Source: Permianibacter fluminis (GTDB lineage: Bacteria > Pseudomonadota > Gammaproteobacteria > Enterobacterales > Permianibacteraceae). From it: a stretch of 64,000 nucleotides of DNA. The DNA is taken from NCBI RefSeq assembly GCF_013179735.1, contig NZ_JABMEG010000002.1, positions 1 through 64,000 on the forward strand, given 5' to 3'. Both the position numbers and the translations under genes were made by a program. Under the pieces are notes generated by a model, which searched no databases, was not told the origin of the DNA, and saw nothing but the letters and a program-made list of their open reading frames with translations. Shown in pieces: positions 48,236 through 55,790 of the stretch (the first letter of the stretch is position 1; each line of letters opens with the position of its first letter).

Positions 48236-48268
48236 ACCGGGCCGGCCCTCGCAACAGCCCGGCCCGGT
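48236..48268 (-). terminator. GC-rich hairpin right after the permease gene
   Basis: ACCGGGCCGG (48236-48245) pairs with CCGGCCCGGT (48259-48268) over ten base pairs, two bases from the permease stop. No U-run; may separate exporter genes from regulator genes by partial termination or RNA processing. Confidence 0.5.
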
Positions 48269-48270
48269 GC

Positions 48271-50691
48271 TCACTCATAGCGCAGGGCCGATGCCGGTGA
48301 CAGCCGAATGGCGCGCCACGCCGGTACCAACGTTGCGGTGGCAACCAAGGCGCCGACCAGCAGCAACACGGCGACGGTAATGAGCAGACGGGCGTCGTCG
48401 ACTGCGTACAGGATGGAGGCGACCGTTTGGGTCATCAGCAGCCCGAGGCAGACACCGATCACGCTGCCGATGACAAAACGCAGCCCGCCCTGACGCAGCA
48501 ACAGCAGCAGGATATGGTCTTCCGGTGCGCCAAGCGCGCGGCGAACGCCGAGCTCCTGCGTGCGCAGTGCCACCGCGCGGGCAATCACGCCGTACATGCC
48601 GCTGCCGGCCAGCAATATGCCCAGCGCCGCGAAAGCCAGGAACAAATTGGCGACAAAGCGCAGGCCGGCAACACTGCGATCCAGACGGGTCGAAAGGCTC
48701 ATGATGTCCTGCAACGGCAGATCGGCATCGATGCGCTGCACGGCACTGGTGAGCGGCAATGCCAGCGCCATCGGTTCGCCGTTGGTCGCCAGCGAAATCA
48801 TCATGTCTTCGTCGGGCAGTTGCCGGAACGACAGATAGAATTCTGGCAGCGTGGCCACATCGGATTGCGGGGCGCCGTAAATCACATCACCGACCACGCC
48901 GATCACCGTATACCATTTGCGCGCGTCGTCGGCGTGTTGATAGCCGAGATCGATGCGTTTACCGATGGCTTCCTGTCCTGGCCAATTGGTTTCAGCAAAG
49001 CGGGCACTGATAATCACGACGCGTTCGCTTTCAGCCTGATCGCGACTGTCGAACAAGCGACCATTGATCAAGCTGATGCCATACAGCCGGAAGTATTGGT
49101 CGCTGGTCACCACGCGAGTGGCGCTAGGGTAGTGCCGATCCGGCACGTCAACCCCTTCGACTTGATAGGTCCAGACCGGACCGTATCGACCGGGCACGTG
49201 ACAGGACAGGGCAAACGCCTCGATGCCGGGCGTATTCGCCAGATCATTTTCCAGCCGCTCGCTGAACCGGACCATGTTTTCTGGTTGATCATAAATGCCG
49301 CGATACAAGTCGAGCGATGCAGTCAGCACGCCATTGGTGCGGGCACCGTAATCAGCGGCGGCGATATTGCGCGATGAGGCGACCAGAGTCAGTGCGGCAA
49401 TCAGTAGCGCTACCGACAGCGCAATTTCGGTCACCACCAGGACATTCGTCATCCGGGTCAGCTGCAGACTTTGTGCGCCACGGCTGCCGTCGCGCAGGTA
49501 GCGATTCAAATCGCCGGCGCTGGCTTGCAGTGCCGGATACAAACCGATGCCGAGTGCGGTCAGCACGGTCAGCAGCAGCGCCAGCCACAAGGTTTGACTA
49601 TCGAAGCTGAACTGCCACCAGAACGGCAACACATTCGCCATCGTGTAGAACTGCTGTTTGCTCCAGAGCAAGGCCCAGCTGGCAAAGAACAGACCGATCA
49701 AACCGCCACCCAGCGCCAGCAGCAATGCTTCCCACAGCATCTCCCGCACCAAACGATGGCGCGGCGCACCGAGCGCAGCACGCATGGAAATTTCTTTTTT
49801 TCGCTCGGCGGCGCGCGCCAGCAACAGATTGCCGGCGTTCAGCACCACCAACAGCAGAATAAAGATGGCGGCACCGATCAGCAGCGCGATGATCACCATC
49901 GAACCGGCCATTTCCTGCTGAGTATGCGGCAGCAACTGAAAACTGAAATTGGCATTGGTTTCCGGTGATTGCTGCTCCAATCGTTTGGCAATGGTCTTCA
50001 ATTCGGCATCGGCAGCGCTGAGGCTGGAGTCGGCTTTCAATTTGCCGATCAGCCGGCCATAGGGGCCGCCACCGGGGCGCATGACGCCACTGCGCATCGG
50101 CACCCACATTTGCGCGGTATCCGGAAAGGCGTAATCGCGTGGCATGACGCCGACGACTGTCGCCGGTTCGTCATCGAGTTTGACCGCCCGACCGATCACG
50201 TTGGCATCGCCATTGAAATCGCTTTGCCAGACCTGCCAGGACAACACCGTCACCGGTGCGGCATTGGCGGTGAAGTCGTCCGGCTGCAGCGTCCGGCCGA
50301 GCAGTGCCGGCACGGCCGTTATCTCAAACGGACTGCTGTTGCTGTAGTTGTAAGTCATTATCTGCCGCGGCGCGGCGATGCCGGACAGCATGGTGTGGGT
50401 GTTGCGTGCCAGCGCTAGCTGTTCAAACTGGGTTTGGCTTTGGCTCAGCTGTTGAAAGTCATACCAGCCGACCGAGTTGCCGCCTTGTTCCTTGCCGTTG
50501 ATGAGACCGCCGGCCGAGACAATCCGATCGCTGTCCGGGTAGGGCAATTTGGCATAGGCCAGTGTTGTCACCAGCACGTACATGTAAATGGCCGTGCCCA
50601 ATCCTGCCGCCAGCACAAACAAAGTCAGGGCAGTAAAGCCCGGCGTTTTGCCAAGTAGACGCAGGGCATATTGAATTTCACGCCACATCAC
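48271..50691 (-). CDS. Duplicated FtsX/MacB-type ABC permease (ADOP-like)
   Basis: An 806-residue permease made of two repeats, each a large periplasmic MacB-like domain plus FtsX helices. It has a first helix at about 18-42, three helices in about 265-400 with the coupling segment RAAERKKEISMRAALGAPRHRLVREML, then helix 420-440, a second periplasmic domain (about 445-680) and three last helices with RTQELGVRRALGAPEDHILLLLLRQG. Such duplicated permeases do the work of a MacB dimer in one chain. Fed by the ATPase at 50784. Type VII ABC mechanotransmission (MacB-like, moving periplasmic substrates) is expected; substrate unknown. Confidence 0.9.
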   Translation of the reverse strand: MMWREIQYALRLLGKTPGFTALTLFVLAAGLGTAIYMYVLVTTLAYAKLPYPDSDRIVSAGGLINGKEQGGNSVGWYDFQQLSQSQTQFEQLALARNTHTMLSGIAAPRQIMTYNYSNSSPFEITAVPALLGRTLQPDDFTANAAPVTVLSWQVWQSDFNGDANVIGRAVKLDDEPATVVGVMPRDYAFPDTAQMWVPMRSGVMRPGGGPYGRLIGKLKADSSLSAADAELKTIAKRLEQQSPETNANFSFQLLPHTQQEMAGSMVIIALLIGAAIFILLLVVLNAGNLLLARAAERKKEISMRAALGAPRHRLVREMLWEALLLALGGGLIGLFFASWALLWSKQQFYTMANVLPFWWQFSFDSQTLWLALLLTVLTALGIGLYPALQASAGDLNRYLRDGSRGAQSLQLTRMTNVLVVTEIALSVALLIAALTLVASSRNIAAADYGARTNGVLTASLDLYRGIYDQPENMVRFSERLENDLANTPGIEAFALSCHVPGRYGPVWTYQVEGVDVPDRHYPSATRVVTSDQYFRLYGISLINGRLFDSRDQAESERVVIISARFAETNWPGQEAIGKRIDLGYQHADDARKWYTVIGVVGDVIYGAPQSDVATLPEFYLSFRQLPDEDMMISLATNGEPMALALPLTSAVQRIDADLPLQDIMSLSTRLDRSVAGLRFVANLFLAFAALGILLAGSGMYGVIARAVALRTQELGVRRALGAPEDHILLLLLRQGGLRFVIGSVIGVCLGLLMTQTVASILYAVDDARLLITVAVLLLVGALVATATLVPAWRAIRLSPASALRYE

Positions 50692-50783
50692 GGTGATTCC
50701 TTTTTCGGGCTGCCGAATGTGGCAGCAATAAAATGTTCAGCGCGCGCTGGTCGTAAACTGCAAACCGCGAACCACAACACGCA

Positions 50784-51521
50784 TTACGCCGCGACGGTAC
50801 GCTGGTGTGCGCTGGCATCGAGCGGGCTGTCACTGCGTAGACTGTCGTCGACAATGCGGCCATCAAACAGCGTGATTTGACGCTGGGCGGCCTGCGCGGA
50901 GCGTGGGTCGTGGGTGACCATGACAATGGTGGCGCCTTCGCGATGCAGGGCTTTCAGCAAATCCATCACCATTTCGGCGTTGCGCGAATCCAGATTGCCG
51001 GTCGGCTCGTCGGCGAGCAGCAACGACGGTTTCCCGGCCAGCGCCCGGGCAATGGCGACCCGCTGCTGTTGCCCGCCGGAAAGCTGGCTCGGGTAGTGAT
51101 GGCTGCGGTGACTCATGTCGACCTTGGCCAAGGCATCAATTGCCAGTTGGTGCCGCTCGGCTTTGCTCAGGTCGTCGCGATAGCTGAGCGGCAGCTCGAC
51201 GTTCTCCAGCACGTTCAGATCCGAGATCAGGTTGAACGCCTGAAAAATGAAACCGATTTCGCGGTTGCGCACCCGGGCGCGTTCGCGGTTGTTCAACTGG
51301 TCAACGCGCTGGCCGGCCAATTGGTATTCGCCTTCGGTGGCGGCATCGAGCAGGCCGAGCACCGACAGCAGGGTCGATTTGCCGCAACCGGACGGTCCGG
51401 AGATGGACACGTATTCGCCGCGGTTGATGTTCAGGTAAATGCTGTTCAGTGCCAGCGTTTCCACTTCGTCGGTGAGAAAGGATTTGCCGACATTGCTGAG
51501 ATGGATCACGGTCTGTTGCAT
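50784..51521 (-). CDS. MacB/LolD-type ABC transporter ATPase
   Basis: A 245-residue ATPase with Walker A GPSGCGKS (42-49), Q-loop FQAFN, signature LSGGQQQRVA (from 147), Walker B LLLADEP (167-173) and H-loop VTHD. TGNLDS is typical of the MacB/LolD/FtsE group. AAGGAGAACAAC precedes the ATG. Lies between the adaptor and permease genes, so all three form one tripartite pump with an outer-membrane channel supplied from elsewhere. Confidence 0.94.
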   Translation of the reverse strand: MQQTVIHLSNVGKSFLTDEVETLALNSIYLNINRGEYVSISGPSGCGKSTLLSVLGLLDAATEGEYQLAGQRVDQLNNRERARVRNREIGFIFQAFNLISDLNVLENVELPLSYRDDLSKAERHQLAIDALAKVDMSHRSHHYPSQLSGGQQQRVAIARALAGKPSLLLADEPTGNLDSRNAEMVMDLLKALHREGATIVMVTHDPRSAQAAQRQITLFDGRIVDDSLRSDSPLDASAHQRTVAA

Positions 51522-51578
51522 GTTGTTCTCCTTTGCGTTTGTTTCAATTTAAGGAAGCCTTGAACAAGTCGCCAACCA

Positions 51579-51663
51579 CCGTTCGTGGTGAGCTTGTCGA
51601 ACCACAGAAGGCTGATATGCCGCCGTAATTCAGGTCACCCTTCGACAGGCTCAGGGTGAACGG
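51579..51663. repeat. Palindromic interspersed repeat, TTCGACAAGCTCA type
   Basis: CCGTTCGTGGTGAGCTTGTC (from 51579) is mirrored by CACCCTTCGACAGGCTCAGG (51636-51655) ending GTGAACGG. This pair is a common intergenic repeat in many proteobacteria. It fills the adaptor-ATPase gap. Confidence 0.7.
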
Positions 51664-51687
51664 GGACTTAAACAGAGCCTCCGTCAT

Positions 51688-52959
51688 TCAGTTCAACTCA
51701 ATCCGCTCCGGGTCACCCCAGAGCGTGGTGTCGTTCAGCACAATCCGGTCGCCCGGCTGCAAGCCGGTTTTGATTTCAATGACGTTGACTGATGCTTGGC
51801 CAAACTGCACCGGAATGCGCTCGGCGTGATCGCCATCGGTCAGCCGGTAGACACGGGTTTGCTGGTTGGCTTGGCTCAATGCGGGCCGCGGCACAAACCG
51901 GGCGTTTGCCAGTGCAGCGATTTGCACTGTGCCATCGACACTCAGATCCGGCCGCGCGCCTTTGGGCAGCGCGTCGGTCAGCGTGACATCGACTTTGACC
52001 ATGCCATTGGCAACGGCGGGATCAATGCGGGTGACCGTGCCTGTTACCACGCCAATGCGGGTGTCGATGCTGGCGAGCTGGTTCAGCGCCAGATCGCGCG
52101 CCTGCTGTTCCGGAATTTTCAGCTCAGCGTACAGCGCGGCCGGGTCAGCCAATTTGGCAATGTTGCCGCCGATGATCAGCCGCTGGCCCGGCTCCAGTGG
52201 CAGCGCTTGGACAATGCCGGCTATCGGCGCCCGCACCGTCAGTGCCGCGACTTGTTCTTTGCTACGCAGATACTGTTTGCGCAGTTTCTCCACTTGCGCG
52301 TCTTTGGCGCTCAGCTGGGCGCGAACATTGTTGTCGAAATGGTGGAGCCGGTCTTGTTCAATGCGCAGGGTTTCGGCCAGTTGCTGCACGTTCAGCTGGG
52401 TGCGCTTGTGATCCAATGCGGAAATGACTTGGCCTTTGTCGGCAATCAGCCGCGCTTCGGCATCGAGCTGCAACTTGGCGCTGTTGTAGGCGAACTCCGC
52501 TTTGACCACGGTGGTTTGCTGATTCAGTTGCTCGCTGGCCAGCGCCACTTTCAATGCGCTGTATTCCGCCTGCATGGCTTCCAGTGACCAGCGGATTTCT
52601 TCCTCGGCCTGCTGCAGCGCCGGGTTGCTGAGCTCGACCAGCACATCGCCGGCGGCGACGGCGCTGCCAGCCTTGGCGTTCACCTGTTCAACCCGGCCTT
52701 CCACCTGGGCTGCGACCCAGCGTACCGTGACCGGCAGCAACAGGCCGGTGCCATGGACGCGGACATCAAACGCGCCCTCGCTGACCGTACCGAGCGTGAC
52801 GGCCGCCCGGGCAACCCGATAACCGGCCGGGTTCAATGCCATCTGGCTGTATGCCAGTGCCGCCGTGACGGTCAGGCCGGCGAGCAGCCAGAGCGCGTGG
52901 CGTTTGTGCCAGCGCGGTGTCGAGGCAGGGCGGAGGCGGTCCATTGCGTGGGCGGTCAT
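51688..52959 (-). CDS. HlyD/MacA-type periplasmic adaptor protein
   Basis: A 423-residue membrane-fusion protein. It has one N-terminal anchor helix (about 19-42) and barrel-sandwich halves (AAQVEGRVEQVNAKAGSAVAAGDVLVEL; TVRAPIAGIVQALPLEPGQ), split by a coiled-coil hairpin of about 110 residues. Beta-barrel and membrane-proximal domains follow (GDRIVLNDTTLWGDPERIEL). First gene of the exporter unit, 32 bases after the inferred sigma54 start site. ATG 52959 or 52944 could be used; neither has a strong ribosome-binding site. Confidence 0.9.
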   Translation of the reverse strand: MTAHAMDRLRPASTPRWHKRHALWLLAGLTVTAALAYSQMALNPAGYRVARAAVTLGTVSEGAFDVRVHGTGLLLPVTVRWVAAQVEGRVEQVNAKAGSAVAAGDVLVELSNPALQQAEEEIRWSLEAMQAEYSALKVALASEQLNQQTTVVKAEFAYNSAKLQLDAEARLIADKGQVISALDHKRTQLNVQQLAETLRIEQDRLHHFDNNVRAQLSAKDAQVEKLRKQYLRSKEQVAALTVRAPIAGIVQALPLEPGQRLIIGGNIAKLADPAALYAELKIPEQQARDLALNQLASIDTRIGVVTGTVTRIDPAVANGMVKVDVTLTDALPKGARPDLSVDGTVQIAALANARFVPRPALSQANQQTRVYRLTDGDHAERIPVQFGQASVNVIEIKTGLQPGDRIVLNDTTLWGDPERIELN

Positions 52960-53001
52960 GGTGTTGGCAGATGCACGTAGGGGGGCAGATGCCGGGAATA
53001 T

Positions 53002-53017
53002 CGCAAGCGCCGTGCCA
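53002..53017 (-). promoter_or_regulatory. Sigma54 promoter of the exporter unit
   Basis: Read on the minus strand: TGGCACG, GCGC, TTGCG. This matches the TGGCACG-N4-TTGCW consensus at all but the last base and keeps GG and GC at exact -24/-12 spacing. The start would be near 52991, 32 bases before the adaptor ATG. A sigma54 activator is encoded in the same gene row. Confidence 0.8.
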
Positions 53018-53051
53018 TATCGCTAACGTATTGAAATCATGGGGATTGTCT

Positions 53052-53123
53052 GATTTTCCCGGCGGCGCCGGACCGGCCGGGTTTCGAATCCGGGACGGCA
53101 GCAAACGGGAAAATCCCGAAACC
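53052..53123 (-). promoter_or_regulatory. Palindrome cluster, candidate activator-binding sites
   Basis: GATTTTCCCG (53052-53061) and CGGGAAAATC (53106-53115) form ten-base inverted arms. The second also belongs to CGGGAAAATCCCG (53106-53118) and overlaps ATCCCG-AAAC-CGGGAT (53113-53128 region). They lie about 60-135 bases upstream of the inferred sigma54 start, the usual distance for NtrC-type sites. Confidence 0.5.
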
Positions 53124-53168
53124 GGGATCAAATCCTGCGCCCGAAACGGCGAAAGCCATGCAATCGTG

Positions 53169-53197
53169 ATGACCGGCCCGGCCCGGCTCGCTACAAT
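53169..53197 (+). promoter_or_regulatory. Sigma70 promoter of ssb
   Basis: ATGACC (53169-53174), 17 bases, then TACAAT (53192-53197): four and five matches to consensus. Start near 53204. Confidence 0.6.
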
Positions 53198-53289
53198 CCG
53201 CCCCGGACCGGTCGCCAATGACCGGACCTCAGCCACCCGCGACCGGGACTCTCACTGATACGCCCGCCTCGCAAGCAAGGAGAATCACC

Positions 53290-53790
53290 ATGGCCAGCCG
53301 TGGTATCAACAAAGTCATTCTGATCGGCAATCTCGGCAAAGATCCGGAAATCCGTTACACCCCGTCCGGCGATGCCATTGCCAACCTGACGCTCGCCACC
53401 AGTGAAAGCTGGAAGGACAAGCAAAGCGGCGAACAAAAAGAACTGACCGAATGGCACCGCGTGGTGGCCTACGGCCGCTTGGCCCAAATCATGGGCGAGT
53501 ACCTGAAGAAAGGTTCCAAGGTTTACGTCGAAGGCAGCTTGCGCACCCGCAAGTGGCAAGACAAAGACGGCCAGGATCGCTACACCACTGAAATCCGCTG
53601 CAACGAAATGCAGATGCTCGATGGTCGCGGCGGTGGTGGCGGTGGCAGCGCCGGCTATGACGAAGGCGGCCAAAGCGGCGGCAGCTACGGCGGCGGCCAG
53701 CAAGGCGGCGGTCGTCAACAAGCGGCAAAACCGGCGATGGCCGATCAAGGCTTCAACGAGCCGGCCTTTGATGACGATATTCCGTTCTAA
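53290..53790 (+). CDS. ssb: Single-stranded DNA-binding protein
   Basis: The 166-residue SSB has an OB fold (1-110: [52 protein letters not shown]), a Gly/Gln-rich linker (about 117-150) and the acidic tip DDDIPF that recruits repair and replication proteins. ATG 53290 follows AAGGAG; the frame is open upstream without homology. Normally next to uvrA and the MFS gene; here the exporter unit lies between. Confidence 0.97.
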   Translation: MASRGINKVILIGNLGKDPEIRYTPSGDAIANLTLATSESWKDKQSGEQKELTEWHRVVAYGRLAQIMGEYLKKGSKVYVEGSLRTRKWQDKDGQDRYTTEIRCNEMQMLDGRGGGGGGSAGYDEGGQSGGSYGGGQQGGGRQQAAKPAMADQGFNEPAFDDDIPF

Positions 53791-53798
53791 ACGGATGG

Positions 53799-53831
53799 AA
53801 AAAAAAGGCGCCGAATGGCGCCGTTTTTTTT
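53799..53831 (+). terminator. Intrinsic terminator of ssb
   Basis: GGCGCC (53807-53812), loop GAAT, GGCGCC (53817-53822), flanked by an A-run and eight T. Strong terminator. Confidence 0.92.
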
Positions 53832-53970
53832 CAATTTATGGTGCGCAAGCGATCCAAGAATTGACCTCCTGCTTGCTGAGGCTCCGCCAATGAGATCAAA
53901 CTGCGACAAACTGAAAGTCCGCTGGCGCCCCTGGATTGTTTGAACTTAGCATCGCCAGATGCACAGAGCC

Positions 53971-54001
53971 TTGGATGAAAAGAGTTCGGTGCGAGTATAA
54001 A
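53971..54001 (+). promoter_or_regulatory. Possible promoter before the 54088 gene
   Basis: TTGGAT and TATAAA with a 19-base spacer, about 85 bases before the gene. The spacer is longer than ideal, so this is a weak call. Confidence 0.25.
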
Positions 54002-54087
54002 GGTGTCTTGTTAACTTATCGAAAACGACAAGAATCGAAGCCCCAGGTAATCTTGCTTCGGCTATCACTAGCAGAGTTGAGTCACTT

Positions 54088-54474
54088 ATGTCTGAACTGA
54101 AGAAAGTTATCGCAGTGGCGTTTTCTACACCAAGCATTCTGGTCGTGCTTTCCCTTGTTGTTTTCGGTCTCGGATTTGCTCTGTGTAAGTTTCCAACTGA
54201 TAAAGGCTTACGCAAGAACATGATCGGACTTTTCTGGGCAATCTGCGTCGCCATTGAACTGGTTTGGGGGATGCAGCAACAGTACAACGTGCTGAGCGGT
54301 GCGACAGCCCCAACATCCGAGCAGCCTGTTGCCGTCACCATCAAAGGAGTGATTCGATATGTCTCAGAGGAGCAGGCTGTTCGCCATTCTCTGGCGACAT
54401 GGGTGTTCTGGCTAGCATTTTTGGCGCTTCTGGCAACTCATGTGTTTTTCTTTCGTGAGAAAAGCGATAAATAG
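54088..54474 (+). CDS. Unknown small membrane protein
   Basis: I do not recognise this 128-residue protein. It has three hydrophobic segments (about 12-33, 45-63 and 103-121), a polar stretch between the second and third (residues 66-100) and a charged C-terminal tail REKSDK. Base composition is more AT-rich than neighbours. It lies between the ssb terminator and a 39-bp repeat copy, with no obvious operon partner. Ribosome-binding site weak. Confidence 0.55.
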   Translation: MSELKKVIAVAFSTPSILVVLSLVVFGLGFALCKFPTDKGLRKNMIGLFWAICVAIELVWGMQQQYNVLSGATAPTSEQPVAVTIKGVIRYVSEEQAVRHSLATWVFWLAFLALLATHVFFFREKSDK

Positions 54475-54510
54475 ATTAACTCAATCTGAATTCGTTCTCC
54501 GTTTATCAGT

Positions 54511-54549
54511 TCTCGTAGCCTCGATTAGCGAAGCGTGATCGAGGTCAAA
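54511..54549 (+). repeat. 39-bp direct repeat, copy 1
   Basis: Starts TCTCGTAGCCTCGATTAGCG and contains the inner palindrome CCTCGATTA/TRATCGAGG. It differs from copy 2 (55105-55143) by one base (G at 54537 against A at 55131). Confidence 0.85.
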
Positions 54550-54603
54550 CAGACAAGACCTATTGGGGCTGTTCTTCTCTGCCTTACTGACACAGGAGGT
54601 CAT

Positions 54604-55095
54604 ATGGGCCCTATCGAAGTCGTTGCTGCAATCATCACTGCTGCTGGTGGCAGCGCCGTCATTGTTGCCGGACTTGCCGCCTGGCTTGGCAAGCTGTGGC
54701 TGGATCGCGCCGCCAATCTGAACAAGCTGCTGGGTGATGTCGATGTGGATTTGCGCAAGCGCCGCATCGAAGTCTATGGCGAGCTGTGGAAACTCACGGC
54801 CATTCTGCCGAAATGGCCGCGCGACCAAACCGTTACCTACGAGCAATTGCAGGCTTTCAGCCAGATGTTACGCGGCTGGTATTACGAGCGCGGCGGCATG
54901 TATCTGTCGCGGAGCACTCATAAGCAGGGCTACGGTCCGCTACAAGACCAATTGCAAACGCTGCTGTCCGCAGGCAAGAGTGGAAAAATAACGGATGTCG
55001 ATTACGATGTCGTGCGAGAAAAGTGCAGCTATTTGCGTAGCTGCCTGGCCAGCGATATCGAATCCCGGCGCGAGGGGCTGGACCCGAATAGCTAG
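54604..55095 (+). CDS. Unknown membrane-anchored protein
   Basis: A 163-residue protein with one N-terminal membrane helix (about 5-30, Ala/Gly/Val-rich) and a helical, charged cytosolic part. Patterns such as RRIEVYGELWKLTAILPKW, LRGWYYERGGMYLS and LRSCLASDIESR recur, as I recall, in unnamed bacterial proteins; no function is known to me. ATG 54604 follows a near-perfect AGGAGG at 54593-54598, which decides against the GTG at 54535. The gene is bracketed by the two 39-bp direct repeats. Confidence 0.65.
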   Translation: MGPIEVVAAIITAAGGSAVIVAGLAAWLGKLWLDRAANLNKLLGDVDVDLRKRRIEVYGELWKLTAILPKWPRDQTVTYEQLQAFSQMLRGWYYERGGMYLSRSTHKQGYGPLQDQLQTLLSAGKSGKITDVDYDVVREKCSYLRSCLASDIESRREGLDPNS

Positions 55096-55104
55096 TAAGC
55101 TGGC

Positions 55105-55143
55105 TCTCGTAGCCTCGATTAGCGAAGCGTAATCGAGGTCAAA
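55105..55143 (+). repeat. 39-bp direct repeat, copy 2
   Basis: Same orientation as copy 1, 594 bases downstream, 38 of 39 bases identical. The inner palindrome CCTCGATTA/TAATCGAGG is perfect here. The core resembles the widespread GATTAGCG-type intergenic repeats of gammaproteobacteria. Confidence 0.85.
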
Positions 55144-55236
55144 TGGGCGCAGCTCATTTGATGAGTGTTTTGCCGTGAGAGCAAAAGAATAGTGCCGTAG
55201 TCTGTCGCAACGTTACTGCCGGACATTCCCGACAAA

Positions 55237-55314
55237 GCCCCCAACCCTGGCCCGTCCATTGGGACGGTTTGTAATTCCTCGCTTCACCCCCCTTGCAGGG
55301 GAGGGCGTTGGGGC
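55237..55314. repeat. Degenerate C/G-rich inverted repeat
   Basis: GCCCCCAACCCT (55237-55248) faces AGGGCGTTGGGG (55302-55313) with inner CCCTTGCAGGG. Looks like a worn copy of a CCCCAACCC-type interspersed repeat. Confidence 0.5.
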
Positions 55315-55364
55315 TACTGATTGACGTGATGCGGACGCAGGCAATCGAACAGGAGCAGTCTTTC

Positions 55365-55790
55365 ATGATGCAAGGACACACCGGCGGCTGTTACTGCGGC
55401 AATCTTCACTTCACCATGCAGCTGGCGAACGGTGCGTCGAGCTACCAGCCGCGCGCCTGCGATTGCGATTTCTGCTGCAAGCATGGTGCGGCCTGGTTGT
55501 CGGACCCGGCCGGCTCGCTGTACATCACGGTTGAGGATTCCACGCAACTACGCCGGTTTCGACAAGGCTCGGAGCAGGCCGAATTTCTGCTCTGTGGCCA
55601 ATGTGGTGTGCTGATTGGCGTTTGCTATCAGCAAGCCGGACAACGGTTCGCGGCGGTCAATGTCCGCGCGGTGGCGAGTTCCAGCTTCGCTGCCGTGGTG
55701 CCTGCATCGCCCAAGCAGTTGTCTGCCAGCGAGAAAACCGCGCGCTGGCTTCGGCTCTGGTTTCCCAACGTGGTATTGAAAACTGTCTAG
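55365..55790 (+). CDS. GFA-family (CENP-V/GFA domain) zinc protein
   Basis: A 141-residue protein with the GFA zinc pattern: GGCYCG near the start, CDCDFC in the middle and CGQCG after it. The founder protein speeds addition of glutathione to formaldehyde, but most relatives have no tested activity. ATG 55365 is preferred over ATG 55368 and upstream codons because AGGAG sits nine bases before it. The stop overlaps the stop of the facing kinase gene (shared CTAG at 55787-55790). Confidence 0.8.
   Translation: MMQGHTGGCYCGNLHFTMQLANGASSYQPRACDCDFCCKHGAAWLSDPAGSLYITVEDSTQLRRFRQGSEQAEFLLCGQCGVLIGVCYQQAGQRFAAVNVRAVASSSFAAVVPASPKQLSASEKTARWLRLWFPNVVLKTV

Larger units (their letters stand above)
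52960..53289. other. Divergent control region between adaptor and ssb genes
   Basis: 330 gene-free bases. They contain the minus-strand sigma54 promoter (53002-53017), palindromic candidate activator sites (53052-53123) and the plus-strand ssb promoter (53169-53197). Confidence 0.7.

Noticed and set aside
48427-49377. Plus-strand frame of 316 codons inside the permease gene
   Set aside because: Antisense shadow; the permease frame is fully protein-like with two matching repeats.
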